Origin: Aurantiochytrium sp. KH105
Lineage: Eukaryota > Sar > Bigyra > Thraustochytrida > Thraustochytriidae
Direction: 5' to 3'
DNA: 64,000 nt
Assembly: GCA_003116975.1 (NCBI GenBank)
Contig: BGKB01000130.1
Coordinates: 62,001 to 126,000 of the forward strand
This document shows positions 47,529-56,966 of the stretch, piece after piece. The position numbers and the translations under genes were made by a program. How positions within the stretch are numbered: position 1 is the stretch's first letter; every line of letters starts with the position of its first letter. Under the pieces are notes generated by a model. The model was not told the origin of the DNA, did not search any database, and saw nothing but the letters and a program-made list of their open reading frames with translations.

Positions 47529-48797
47529 ATGGCGGACAACGCGTTGGTAAGGAGCCAAAGCGTACAAAGCGCACCACTTTCAAGAAGGGAGGTAGAAGAC
47601 ACGGATGAAGGGCATCAGGGCGGGTCGAAAAGACCCCGAGATGCTCTCGATGATATCCTCTTACAAGGCCAAGACTTTATTTTTGGGCGATCTACACACG
47701 AAAGTCGTCCTGACGGCAACATTCTTGATTTAGAAGACTCGTTCAAGACTAGTATCGCCCATGAAGAGCACGACAACTTTGCAAGCAAGATTAGCAGCAC
47801 ACAGGAGGAGGATGACTTTGCTAGCGCGAGTGCACCTGATCATGATCTTGATCTAGCAGGAGCATTTCAGGTTGATCAGAGTGCATTAGCAGACCGTGAA
47901 CAAGACATGGTATCAACGAGGAATCGCAGGGTGCAGCGACGATGTATTTTTCCAGGTGGATGCTCTTCACAGGCTCGTGATTGTCGCACAATGTTATGCT
48001 TCGCTCACGGTGGCGGGCGCATGTGCGCTGTTGAGGGTTGTTCGCGACAGGCAGTGCGCGCAAGGCCCTCTGCAACCCGTCCTGGGCTGTGCAAAAGGCA
48101 CGGAGGCGGGCACAGATGCGTGGTCGAAGGCTGCAAGACGGCCGCACGGGCAGGCAAAAAATATTGTCGAAAACACCAAAAGGAGCAGCCGGAGGTTTAC
48201 TCCGGTCTACCAGAGCAGCGGCCAACCTGCTCGGACGAAAGTGGATGCTCAAAGTTTTCGCAGCATGGAACACCCTTTTGCATTGGGCACTTTCGCTTTG
48301 TACCTTGCGTTGAGAACCTCTGCACGGAACGCGCTCCAATGCGCAGCGATGGAAATCATCGTTGCCATTTGCACGGAGGCGCCTACCCGCGCTCTCAACA
48401 GTCTTGGGCTGCAAGCCAGCGCAAGATGTTGGCGTGGCGAGCTCGTTCATCATTAAAACAAGGCAAAGAGCAGTCTAGGGACTTAAATCCTGCCATGATT
48501 CCAGCATCTTCTTCGTTTCCTTCGTCAGAAGCTTCGTCATTATCCACGTCCAAACGCAGGAGACTCTGTGGCGTCGAAGATTGCACACGACAGGCTCGGG
48601 ATAAGACTTCCATGCGATGCATTCGTCATGGTGGCGGTAAACGATGCCAGGAACACGGGTGCCCCAATTCTGCTCTGGGCGGCTTCAATAAATGTGCGGC
48701 ACATGGCGCTGGAAAACGCTGTGCGGCACCAAATTGCAGCAAACTTTCGCGTCCTTCCGCCTCCTTTTGCGCTTTGCATCTTTCGGTGAAAACCTAA
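47529..48797 (+). CDS. HGGGRRC (WRKY19-like) zinc-finger protein, eight fingers in two groups
   Basis: 422 residues from ATG 47529 (MADNALVRSQ). A disordered acidic N-terminus (about 1-130) is followed by five finger units (about 138-285): CIFPGGCSSQ, CAVEGCSRQA, CVVEGCKTAA, a divergent CSDESGCSKF and CVENLCTERA. A Ser-rich basic linker (about 290-340) precedes three more fingers (about 345-418): CGVEDCTRQA, CQEHGCPNSA and CAAPNCSKLS. Several fingers keep HGGG(R/K); others have lost the GGG (KHQKE, GHFRF, LHLSV). Compared with its upstream neighbour it lacks the His/Gln block and its fingers are more divergent. The pair probably arose by an old tandem duplication (inference). Likely nucleic-acid binding. 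Confidence 0.85.
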   Translation: MADNALVRSQSVQSAPLSRREVEDTDEGHQGGSKRPRDALDDILLQGQDFIFGRSTHESRPDGNILDLEDSFKTSIAHEEHDNFASKISSTQEEDDFASASAPDHDLDLAGAFQVDQSALADREQDMVSTRNRRVQRRCIFPGGCSSQARDCRTMLCFAHGGGRMCAVEGCSRQAVRARPSATRPGLCKRHGGGHRCVVEGCKTAARAGKKYCRKHQKEQPEVYSGLPEQRPTCSDESGCSKFSQHGTPFCIGHFRFVPCVENLCTERAPMRSDGNHRCHLHGGAYPRSQQSWAASQRKMLAWRARSSLKQGKEQSRDLNPAMIPASSSFPSSEASSLSTSKRRRLCGVEDCTRQARDKTSMRCIRHGGGKRCQEHGCPNSALGGFNKCAAHGAGKRCAAPNCSKLSRPSASFCALHLSVKT

Positions 48798-49470
48798 CAT
48801 AGACCTGTGAGTGCATCAGCCCAGCTCTCAAACACCAACTCTCTCGCAGATGCCTAACTTCTGGCCCAACTGGCCCCAAGCGCTAGCAGTGCAGCCTACT
48901 AGCCGAGTTCTAGCCTACTCTTGGTTCCCGGATAGCTGCGCTACGGCCCGCGCCGGGTCCAGGCCGCGCCGCATCCTAAAGAATGATTATAAGGCCCCTC
49001 TCATGTTCAATCGAATGTTGCAGCGCGAACTGACAGTGAGACAGTGAGCGCGTCCTGAGACTGGCATATAAGCAAGCCTGAGACAGAGCTGGCTTCAGCT
49101 GAGCTAGACCGACTGCCAGTGAGCCTGACATGTGAGACTGAGCTGAGCCTGCACTGCAACGTAGGTCAACGGCTCTCTTTTTGCTGCAAGCACACATGTG
49201 CAACAAAGCGCCGCGCAGGCGAAGTGCTCGCGCGCTCGCTCGCTCACTCGCTCACTCAGCGTAAGCAAGCAAGCAGGCGGGGGCGGGCGGGTGGGCAGGC
49301 AGGTGATATCTGCCGCGAGCGCTCAACGCAGCTGCGTCCACCCTGAACGGGAAAGGGTGCGTTCGTTGTACAAAGGTGCGAACCTCGCATCGCCTCGTCC
49401 GTCATTGGGAGCAGCTGCTCTCACTTTACCTGCGCGTGCGCGCCACTTCGAGACCGCCGCGAGAGACATC
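48798..49470. promoter_or_regulatory. Intergenic region and leader of CFAP61
   Basis: About 670 bases. Irregular GAGCCTGA/GAGCTGAG-like repeats occur at about 49060-49160 and CGCTCGCTCACT plus GGCAGGCA units at about 49228-49300. An open frame upstream of the CFAP61 start (from 49198) is repeat-derived. Confidence 0.55.
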
Positions 49471-52400
49471 ATGTCGTCCTCGTCGATGATGGCAGCTGGC
49501 AGTGCGCCTCCCGAAGCTCTGACAATTCGTCGCGCGGAAGCTGAGGATGCACACCGACTTGCCGAGCTTGTCGACGCCGAAGCGTGGCTCAAAAGCGCCG
49601 AAACGGGATCAATTACAAGCGCATACTTTGAGGACAGCTTCGTGAGTGAAGTGTTGCCTGGGTCTTTACTGTGCGTTGCGGTCGAGGACGCGCAAGGTCA
49701 AATCGTTGGCTTTGCTGCCTTTGATGATCGTCCAACACGAGGTTTTGCCTCGGCGGAGCAAGCTTGCGCAGCCATTGAGATGCCAGGTGCGGACTCTGCA
49801 AACACCATTTTTCTCACTTGCTGGGGATCTCAGGAAGACATTAGCGCAGCTTGCCTTGATCTGTGCATGCGCACACTCTTTGACACGCTGCCACGAAGCG
49901 ACTATGTTGTCATCATGTGCCACCCCCGGTGCCGCGACAAAGAGCTTTTCCGAGACATGTATTTCGACGACGCTGGCATTTACGATTCGAGTGATGCTAA
50001 GGACGAAGGGGCACAGTGGCTTGTTCTCTGCTCTGGAAGAACGAGCTGGAGACTGAACCTGGATACAAGGCCCGCCCAAGTCGAGGACTACGATGACCTC
50101 GTAAAGATCTTTGATGCCCAAAGTCAGATTCTCACCAAGACCTTTGGAGAGTTCTTCCTGGCGGAACTGATTGAGGCACAGGATGAAGATAATCGCGCCG
50201 TAGCGGCAACTCTGCGTGGGCGCGCTGTCGGCATGATGTGTCTCACGACGCAAGTCGACGTCGGTCTTTTGCAGAACAACTTTGAACTGGACGCCTTTGA
50301 CAATCTCGTTGCCTCGAGCGAAGTATCTGCAGAGAACGAAGCTGCCTTTGGTAGTGAAGCAAAGCTTGCGGAGCGTGCTTCCGAAAACGTCTTTGCCATC
50401 TCTGTATTTTGCATCGCTGAGGAACATAGGTCAAGAACGCGTGATGTTCTCATTGCCGCATTCGAGTCTTTTCCGGGCAAAGAATACCTTGCACTGACCT
50501 TGCCATGCGAGGTGCACGAAAGCGCATTGCTGCCTTTTTTCACCGCGATTGCACCTCGAGACGGTACAACGCTTTCTCACAGCCTCTATGTTCTCCACCG
50601 GGACGCGCTCCGCGTGCTCAAGGCAGCTGATTTTGAGCTCGATGGTGCGATCGAGGCCAAGACTGGCTCCGAAGGAAAGGACGATGCGCACGTCTCAGTC
50701 CCGCGTTGGGTTGGCGGCAGTCAGATGCGCGTTCGCGTCTCGGACATGAGTCAGCTCGATCAAAGCGCCATAGCAAGCCTTCTCGATGGCCTGGAGATGA
50801 GCGAAGAGGCCCAGAACCAGGCCGCCCATTCGGACAACCAAGCTCTGATGGTCGAGGTTCTTGGCCAGCTCATCGGGTTGGTCGTGTTGCAACCGGGCGT
50901 CAATCCCGATGAGCTCGAAAAGCTCGGCCAAAAGTTTCACATGGAAGCTGTCCAGGGAATCCCGACGTCAGCCGCACAGCGAAGGCGTCTCCGGATCAGT
51001 GCAGTTCTGCAAATGTCACTGCTTCCCATTTTCAACCAATTCGCTCGGCTCATCCTCCAAGAGGTGATGCGCCAGGTCAACGTGCACGGCCTCATCTTTC
51101 AACTCTTCCCCGGGCAGCTTCCACCCGTGGCAGTTGTTGAAGAAATGGTACCACTCCGCCCGAGACGAACGTTTTCGCTGCAGCGTGCACGAAAGCTGCG
51201 TCACGTGCACGAGCCCCCAGAGGAGAACACGCGCTTTTCACTCTTTATGCTTTCGCGTGCTGCACTCTCAGAGCCGCGTCTCACTTTGAATGCGCGTATT
51301 GTGGTCGTCGGCGCGTCGACTGCAGGTCTGTCTTTGCTGGAGGAGCTGCTTACGATTCCTCATGCGCATTTTCCCAAACTCACCCTCATTGCACCCGGAG
51401 GAGTTGCTGATGAACGCTTTGATGGAGTGCGCGGACTTTGCACACAGGGTACAAGTGCTCCTGGCGCGTACGATTCGCGTTTTCTGGACCGCCTTGGACT
51501 ACGGGAACGCGTCACCATCGTAGAAGAGCGAATGCTTTTCATTGAGCGCGAACCACAGGCCGTGGTACTGGCAGACGGCTCCTTGTTGCAGTACGATTTC
51601 CTCGTGCTTGCCACAGGCCTACAGGACACTTCGTTGCATCGACTGTGCGACGTCAAGCATGCAGAACTTGCTAACTCCAAGTCTCTCGCGGAATCTGCAT
51701 ACTCGGTTGGTGGAAACCCCCGAGAAGCTGTTTTCCTGCGAAGGGCGATCCAGGCGAAGCACGTCAAGGTCAAGGCGCAAACCCTGGTGTATGGTGCCAC
51801 GCTCGAAGCGTACGCAGTTGTACAGTCTCTGCTGGATTGGGGTCTGCCAGGAGCGAGCATCACCATGATCCATCCACCGGACGCCCCCTGTCCGTTTTCG
51901 CGTGACACTTGGATTTCGGAGCGCGTCGCGCAAGCTGTCGAAGCTGCTGGAGTCGTCGTTGTCCAAGGACTTCGCTTGGTTGGCGTTACCCGAGATCCTG
52001 GCACAGGCGCCGTGTGCCAAGCAAGTTTCTTGAAGGAGACCAAGGCGCAAGCGGAAGAGCAAAGCGAAGACATCCCCACCGGCACGGAAGGTTCGAGCTC
52101 CGAGGACCCCGAGTCTGAAGAATCAAAATTAGAAGGTGCAGCATCGGGCGCCTCGGCACCATTCGAGGCCTCGGGCAGTGTCAGTACGAATGCAAGGGTT
52201 TTGCTCCGCGAATCAAAGGAGGCCTACGAGACGACAGCGCCGGGAGGGGAAGACGAATCCTTGGAGGTCATGAAGTGCCGTCTCTTTATCACGGCAGACA
52301 CGAAGAACGTGGACCCTGACATTTTTGCATCGGTGAACGACACGGGCCTCGTTTACGATGGTCGCATGGTAGTGAATAGCTGCTTCCAAACAGTTGATTC

Positions 52401-53286
52401 TCGCATCTTTGGCTGTGGCACAAACACCAAGTTCTCACGAAGATACCGGGCCCCGCTGACAATCGAGCACCACAGCTCACGTGAGGTCGGGGCACGCATT
52501 GCCGCGAGTCTGCTCCGCTTTGTTGATCCGCTGCGCTCCAGCGAGGCTGCGAAGGAAGGCCTTCCCGATACTCTTCCCGTGTGGTCGATGCCTCACGTGA
52601 AGGCGCACAATGTCGAGCTTCCTGGCAAGGTGTCCTATTTCCATGCGTGCACACCGGGCTGGGACGGCTCCGCACGGCACTCTGTGCTCGAGACAAAGTC
52701 CGAGACGGGATTCTGTCGACTCGAGGTGACTCACGCTGGTTACCTTGCTAGCGTCTCTTACGGTATTAGCGAGGAGGCGATTCTCGCGCGGAGCGAAGGC
52801 CAGTCATTGAGTGCTGCCCGCATTCGCGCGCTCAAGAACCGAACAGTGCCTGTCGATCAACTTGTCGGCCTCCATCTTTCGTATTTGAACGGGATCGAGG
52901 ACCAGCTCGCGCGTGGTCGAGTCGAAGATCTTCTTGAGTTTCTCTCTCAGGACTGGGCTTCCGCTTTGTATCACGATCGCTTTGGCAGCTTTTGTCGCGA
53001 CTTGCAAGGATTCTTTGCCAGTGAGGCAGATCGGGACCTTAAGGATGTTGTGCGCCAGCTTACTGCGACATATGCTTCGGAGACTGCCGAGGAGCTCGAT
53101 ATTGCTGCGCAGCGCAGTCAGCTCATTGGCCCATCGGGCCAGGCTCTGCCAGGTCTCGCCAAGAAATCGATTCAAGCTCGTGTCGTGAGTTTCCTTCGCA
53201 GCAATGCCGATCTACTTGACATGTACGCGCTCCCGGCGCTTCGTTCGCCTCATTTCGGTGCTTCGGCAAGACTTGACAAGAAGTAA
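49471..53286 (+). CDS. CFAP61: Cilia- and flagella-associated protein 61
   Basis: 1271 residues from ATG 49471 (MSSSSMMAAG), chosen because the conserved N-terminal strand LTIRRAEAEDAHRLAELV follows directly. CFAP61 belongs to the calmodulin- and spoke-associated complex at the base of radial spoke 3 in motile axonemes. Diagnostic stretches include VEDYDDLVKIFD, KTFGEFFLAELIEAQDEDNR and a VGMMCLTTQVDVGLLQNNFE-type segment, all highly conserved with animal CFAP61. The N-terminal half carries two GNAT-like units (about 15-180 and 205-400). A Rossmann FAD/NAD-like domain begins near residue 610 (VVVGASTAGLSLLEEL), is interrupted by an acidic Ser/Glu insert (about 855-930), and ends with the HHSSREVGARIAASLLRF helix. 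Presence implies a motile flagellated stage such as zoospores. Confidence 0.93.
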   Translation: MSSSSMMAAGSAPPEALTIRRAEAEDAHRLAELVDAEAWLKSAETGSITSAYFEDSFVSEVLPGSLLCVAVEDAQGQIVGFAAFDDRPTRGFASAEQACAAIEMPGADSANTIFLTCWGSQEDISAACLDLCMRTLFDTLPRSDYVVIMCHPRCRDKELFRDMYFDDAGIYDSSDAKDEGAQWLVLCSGRTSWRLNLDTRPAQVEDYDDLVKIFDAQSQILTKTFGEFFLAELIEAQDEDNRAVAATLRGRAVGMMCLTTQVDVGLLQNNFELDAFDNLVASSEVSAENEAAFGSEAKLAERASENVFAISVFCIAEEHRSRTRDVLIAAFESFPGKEYLALTLPCEVHESALLPFFTAIAPRDGTTLSHSLYVLHRDALRVLKAADFELDGAIEAKTGSEGKDDAHVSVPRWVGGSQMRVRVSDMSQLDQSAIASLLDGLEMSEEAQNQAAHSDNQALMVEVLGQLIGLVVLQPGVNPDELEKLGQKFHMEAVQGIPTSAAQRRRLRISAVLQMSLLPIFNQFARLILQEVMRQVNVHGLIFQLFPGQLPPVAVVEEMVPLRPRRTFSLQRARKLRHVHEPPEENTRFSLFMLSRAALSEPRLTLNARIVVVGASTAGLSLLEELLTIPHAHFPKLTLIAPGGVADERFDGVRGLCTQGTSAPGAYDSRFLDRLGLRERVTIVEERMLFIEREPQAVVLADGSLLQYDFLVLATGLQDTSLHRLCDVKHAELANSKSLAESAYSVGGNPREAVFLRRAIQAKHVKVKAQTLVYGATLEAYAVVQSLLDWGLPGASITMIHPPDAPCPFSRDTWISERVAQAVEAAGVVVVQGLRLVGVTRDPGTGAVCQASFLKETKAQAEEQSEDIPTGTEGSSSEDPESEESKLEGAASGASAPFEASGSVSTNARVLLRESKEAYETTAPGGEDESLEVMKCRLFITADTKNVDPDIFASVNDTGLVYDGRMVVNSCFQTVDSRIFGCGTNTKFSRRYRAPLTIEHHSSREVGARIAASLLRFVDPLRSSEAAKEGLPDTLPVWSMPHVKAHNVELPGKVSYFHACTPGWDGSARHSVLETKSETGFCRLEVTHAGYLASVSYGISEEAILARSEGQSLSAARIRALKNRTVPVDQLVGLHLSYLNGIEDQLARGRVEDLLEFLSQDWASALYHDRFGSFCRDLQGFFASEADRDLKDVVRQLTATYASETAEELDIAAQRSQLIGPSGQALPGLAKKSIQARVVSFLRSNADLLDMYALPALRSPHFGASARLDKK

Positions 53287-53753
53287 AAAGTATCTCTTAT
53301 GTGCACGAAATTGTTTGTCTGGCCTGGGTCGACAGGCGATCTCCGCGTTCTTTCCTTTTTTTGTTTTTTTTGAAAAAAGTTAAGTTGGTATACATTGGAC
53401 GGCACTTCAAGACGTCAAAGTTCTAGACGCGAAACCATCGGAAAAAGCAAATTGGAAGAGAGAAGAGAAAGAGGAAGTATAAAAAGTCGACGCCCTTTCT
53501 TGTGGGTGGGTACCCAGGGTGCACATCCTACGGATTTAACATGATCTCTTTTTCTTTTGTCTTTTCTCACGCCGCTTCTTGACACCCAACTTACTTCGTT
53601 GGCCCGGAAGCGGTCGATCTATGCATACCTTTTTATAAAAAATAAAAAAAAGTGAACCTACGCTGTGTTTGGGGGCAACGAACGCAAGAGTAAAAACATA
53701 CCTTGGTAGAAAATACAACATCATCATCACTTTTATCATCATCACCAGCATCA
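53287..53753. other. Intergenic region between convergent genes
   Basis: 467 bases, AT-rich relative to neighbours, with T- and A-homopolymers (about 53358-53380 and 53633-53652) that may serve 3'-end formation. No gene. Confidence 0.65.
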
Positions 53754-54992
53754 TTAGGCAGATGCAGCATTCGTTGCGTCAGCGCCCTTTACCTCTTTCC
53801 ACTTGCAGCGGAAAAAACAGACAGCAACATAACGAACGCCCTTGGAAATAGGCAGGCCATGATGCCACACGAGAGCATCGAGACAACAAATGTCTCCAGG
53901 TTGGAGCACGTAGGTTTGCTCCGGCTGCTCACCCTTTTCGTTTCTTGGGCCATCCCAAATCTTGATCCCGGGCCAATCATGCGGGTCGTCGGTGGGAAGC
54001 GCGACAATAAGACTGCCATCACACTTTGCACTATCGACGTGCTTGCCAAACTCTTGTTTACCTTCGACAGGGATGTACTTTGTGACAAAGCTGTTGAGCG
54101 CGTACACTTCGGCATTCTTGAGACCGTGAAGCTCCTCGTACCAGCTCTTAAAACGAAGCCTGCAGCGCTCCATCACGGGTGCCATGCAGTCGCGAAGAGG
54201 CTCCGTGATGGGCACTTGCGGGCTCCAGTGCTCGTGGCAATCCATGTAACAAGACTGCGTCCAATTCTTGTACCTGCTGTATTCTTGGAGTTGTTGCTCG
54301 TGATAGTACTTTTTCACGCCCTCAAAAGCTTTGGCGAGCTCCTCTGCGGGCACGACGTCACGAATGCAGGCATGTCGAGGCTTTGTGGTCTTTCGAGCTG
54401 CCGCAGACGTTTTGCGACGCAAGAAGGCACCAAGCTGAACAATGCTTGCACTGAAGCCGACAGCCTCAACCGCAGCGACGAGGTCGGTATCCTTGACAGT
54501 CTGCTCCACGAGAGCATTTGCAGACGCAGTCTTTGCGGAGGCCATGGCTTCCTGAACGCCCGGGACAGCCTTGAGAGCGCGAATGACGGTGGCCCCACAA
54601 TTTTTGTCACACATCATGCCGTCTACGCGGAGTTTCACGCGGCGCACCTTTGTCTCGGGCTCGGCGATCTTGGCAGCGAAGCCAATGGCATCTACTGCTG
54701 CCACAAGGTCCTCGTCTTTGACCGCGGCCTCGACGACCGCGGTGGCGCGCTTGGTGGCAGCGACCGCGGTGGCCTCGACAACGCCCGGGACGTCGCGCAG
54801 CGCGCGCTCCACGGCGGTTCCGCAGTTCCCTTGGCACATCATGCCCGACACGTACATGTCGACGCGCCTCCGCGCTGCGCGGGCCTTGTGCGCCTCCCTC
54901 GCGCCGCGCTGCCTCGCGAGCACGAGCGCGCCGGCGACCGCGACGGCCGCGGCCGCCCACATGCCCGTCGGCCCATCTGCGCGCGCGGCCAT
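53754..54992 (-). CDS. Membrane-anchored fusion of two HMA-like domains and a 2OG-Fe(II) oxygenase
   Basis: 412 residues. An N-terminal hydrophobic segment (MWAAAAVAVAGALVLA) and a basic stretch suggest a membrane anchor or organellar leader. Two heavy-metal-associated-like domains follow (about 42-110 and 117-185). Each has GMMC-x3-C (GMMCQGNCG and GMMCDKNCG) instead of the usual GMxCxxC, with typical VERALRDVPGV and VIRALKAVPGV helices. After a linker comes a prolyl-4-hydroxylase-like 2-oxoglutarate/iron oxygenase (about 205-400). The HxD iron ligands are in GKHVDSA, the distal His in LVWHHGLP and the 2OG-binding Arg in SKGVRYVAV. This would couple metal-binding modules to an iron enzyme; metal delivery or redox sensing is conjecture. 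The substrate is unknown. It is divergent from EBP2 across 484 bases. Confidence 0.87.
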   Translation of the reverse strand: MAARADGPTGMWAAAAVAVAGALVLARQRGAREAHKARAARRRVDMYVSGMMCQGNCGTAVERALRDVPGVVEATAVAATKRATAVVEAAVKDEDLVAAVDAIGFAAKIAEPETKVRRVKLRVDGMMCDKNCGATVIRALKAVPGVQEAMASAKTASANALVEQTVKDTDLVAAVEAVGFSASIVQLGAFLRRKTSAAARKTTKPRHACIRDVVPAEELAKAFEGVKKYYHEQQLQEYSRYKNWTQSCYMDCHEHWSPQVPITEPLRDCMAPVMERCRLRFKSWYEELHGLKNAEVYALNSFVTKYIPVEGKQEFGKHVDSAKCDGSLIVALPTDDPHDWPGIKIWDGPRNEKGEQPEQTYVLQPGDICCLDALVWHHGLPISKGVRYVAVCFFRCKWKEVKGADATNAASA

Positions 54993-55476
54993 TCTGCTCC
55001 TTTATCCGCCGCGCGTCCTCTCCCGCCCTCTCCTCTCCCTCCCTGCCCACGCGCGCGCTCGCCGGCTCGCCTGACCTCGCGCCCGAGCTCGCCGCGCGCG
55101 TCCCTCTCCGCCGCGTCCTCGCGCGCCGTTTTCCGTCTCTGCTGCCGCCTCGTTCTCGTTGTGCCGACGCGGCGCGGCCCAAAACGCGTTGCGCGGCCTA
55201 AAACGCGTTGCGCGGCCTAAAACGCGTTGCGCGGTCCGAAATGCGTTGCGCGGCCCGCCTGCTGTGTGTGTGGAGAGGGGAGGCGGGTGGGTGGCGGCGG
55301 CGCAGAACCGCTTGGCCGAGTCGAGAGCGCGGAAGGCGGCGAGGCGCGCGGGCGAGGGCGCGGGCGAGCGGCGCGGGCGAGCGGCGCGGGCGGCGCGAGG
55401 CAGGCAGCAGCGAGCGAGGCGAAAAGCGGGCCCGGGCGCGAGACCGATCAGATCAGATCAGATCGATTCAGGCGCC
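54993..55476. promoter_or_regulatory. Divergent promoter, HMA-oxygenase / EBP2
   Basis: 484 GC-rich bases between divergent starts, with a 19-base tandem repeat (55171-55258) in the middle and a GATCA/GATCAGATCA run (about 55446-55465) just before the EBP2 ATG. Confidence 0.6.
55171..55258. repeat. 19-base tandem repeat (GCGCGGCCTAAAACGCGTT), about four to five copies
   Basis: Units carry small changes (CCCAAAACGCGTT, TCCGAAATGCGTT) and an MluI-like ACGCGT palindrome in three copies. It sits centrally in the divergent promoter, so it is either a regulatory array or a minisatellite. Confidence 0.88.
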
Positions 55477-56601
55477 ATGGTGAAGCGGCAGAAGAAGGGC
55501 GCGACCCGCGCGCGGACCTCGCCGGAGGACGCGCCGGGGTTCGTGGCGCCCGAGGCTGCCGACGTGGAGCAGGACCTCGCGCTCGGCGAGAGCGGCAAAC
55601 ATGTCCTGGCGCAGATCGCCAACGTGCGCAAGGCCATGAAGAAGAACAAGAAGAAGATGAGCAAGGCTGCCCGTGAGGAGGAAGACGACGGCGGCGACGA
55701 CCTCGTGGCCGCAACAGGCTCGGGAGCCAACGACGAGGACGCCGGCTACGACTCGGAGGAGGAGGCGCTGCGAAGAATCAAAGCAGAGCGCGCTGCTCTT
55801 GCTGCCGGTAAAGACGTTCGCAAGGCTGGGGCTGGCGCGGCTGATGCGGAGGGCAGTGGCGAAGACGAAGACGAAGACGAAGATGAGGACGAGGACGAGG
55901 ACGAGGAAGAGGCGCAAATGTTGAAAGACGAAGCCGTCTTGCAGAGACTCGAGGACTTCAAGCTCAAGGGTCCTTTTGCAGAGACGCTGGCGGTCGTCGC
56001 CGAGGAGCCAAGCGAATTCGACGACGCCGAGGATGACCTCAAGCGAGAGGTTGAGTTCTACAACCAAGCGCTTCGCGCAGTCAAGATTGGACGCACACAC
56101 CTCGACGAAGACAAGGTCTCGCACATGCGGCCAATCGACTATTTTGCAGAAATGATCAAGAGCGATGAGCACATGGCGCGTGTCAAGCAGAACCTCCTCT
56201 TTGAAAAGAAGAAGATCGAGGCCTTTGAGCAGCGCAAGCAGCAACAAGAATACAAAAAGTATGCCAAAAAGCTTCAGGCCGAAAAGCAAAAGGAAAAGGC
56301 AGCTTGGAAGAAACGCGACAAGGAGCTCGCGCACGAGTTCAAGGCAAAGGGCGCTGTCGAAGGTGCCATTGCTTCCACGCGCCGAGGCAACAAGCGAGAA
56401 CGCGAAGACGCTCCTGCCGGAAGCCCTGGTGCCGGTCGTTCTGGCCCCAACAAGAAACGTCAGCTCAAGAACGAAAAGTACGGTTTCGGTGGACGTTCTC
56501 AGCGCAAGAACGATGCCAAGAGCGTTGGCTCCATGTTTACGCAAGAAAACGGCCGCGGTGGCAAAAAGGGTCGCCCTGGCAAGTCGCGCCGGGCCAGGTG
56601 A
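55477..56601 (+). CDS. EBP2: rRNA-processing protein EBP2
   Basis: 374 residues from ATG 55477 (MVKRQKKGATR). EBP2 is a nucleolar factor for 27S pre-rRNA processing and 60S subunit assembly. The N-terminus is basic then acidic with a perfect Glu/Asp run (about 128-146), as in other EBP2 proteins. The conserved region (about 190-300) includes REVEFYNQALRAVK, MRPIDYFAEMIKSDEHM and the long charged helix KQQQEYKKYAKKLQAEKQKEK. The C-terminal KNEKYGFGGRSQRKND motif corresponds to the family's KFGFGG box, followed by a basic GRGGKKGRPGKSRR tail. The longer upstream open frame (from 55159) is translated promoter repeat and was not used. Confidence 0.95.
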   Translation: MVKRQKKGATRARTSPEDAPGFVAPEAADVEQDLALGESGKHVLAQIANVRKAMKKNKKKMSKAAREEEDDGGDDLVAATGSGANDEDAGYDSEEEALRRIKAERAALAAGKDVRKAGAGAADAEGSGEDEDEDEDEDEDEDEEEAQMLKDEAVLQRLEDFKLKGPFAETLAVVAEEPSEFDDAEDDLKREVEFYNQALRAVKIGRTHLDEDKVSHMRPIDYFAEMIKSDEHMARVKQNLLFEKKKIEAFEQRKQQQEYKKYAKKLQAEKQKEKAAWKKRDKELAHEFKAKGAVEGAIASTRRGNKREREDAPAGSPGAGRSGPNKKRQLKNEKYGFGGRSQRKNDAKSVGSMFTQENGRGGKKGRPGKSRRAR

Positions 56602-56966
56602 AATATCGTGTAGCTCTTCATATAATCAACCATGTACGTGTGCGAGGATTTCCAGGCGCCATGAGAGAGCCTTGATTGTCTTTGTTTGTAAGAAGTGAGG
56701 TTGTGGCGGCGGTTTAAGGTAGGCATGTTCCGGCAGGCCGGCGATAGCACTCTAATGTATGTGGGCGAGAAATCATAATAATAAGTAGAAAGAAAAGCAA
56801 ATCGACAGTAAATTCATCGATCAACGAATCGCTCATCGCGCACAATGCATTTGATGCTTTGCGATGAGAGACCTGTTGCGATTGTGCTGACAGCAATGAG
56901 AGCGCCACTTTCTGGAAAAGTTATAGCTTGCGCACGTGATATGCTTTCTAAGCCTCGAACCTCAAC
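56602..56966. other. Intergenic region between convergent genes
   Basis: 365 bases between the EBP2 stop and the rolling-stone-like gene stop. No gene or repeat of note. Confidence 0.65.

Noticed and set aside
44908-48797. True WRKY transcription factors
   Set aside because: No WRKYGQK motif; only the short CX4-5C...CX2H-GGG fingers often mislabelled as WRKY19-like are present.
55468-56544. 358-codon minus-strand frame opposite EBP2
   Set aside because: Mirror of a confidently identified gene; the Leu/Val/Phe-rich translation comes from the complement of acidic and Lys codons.
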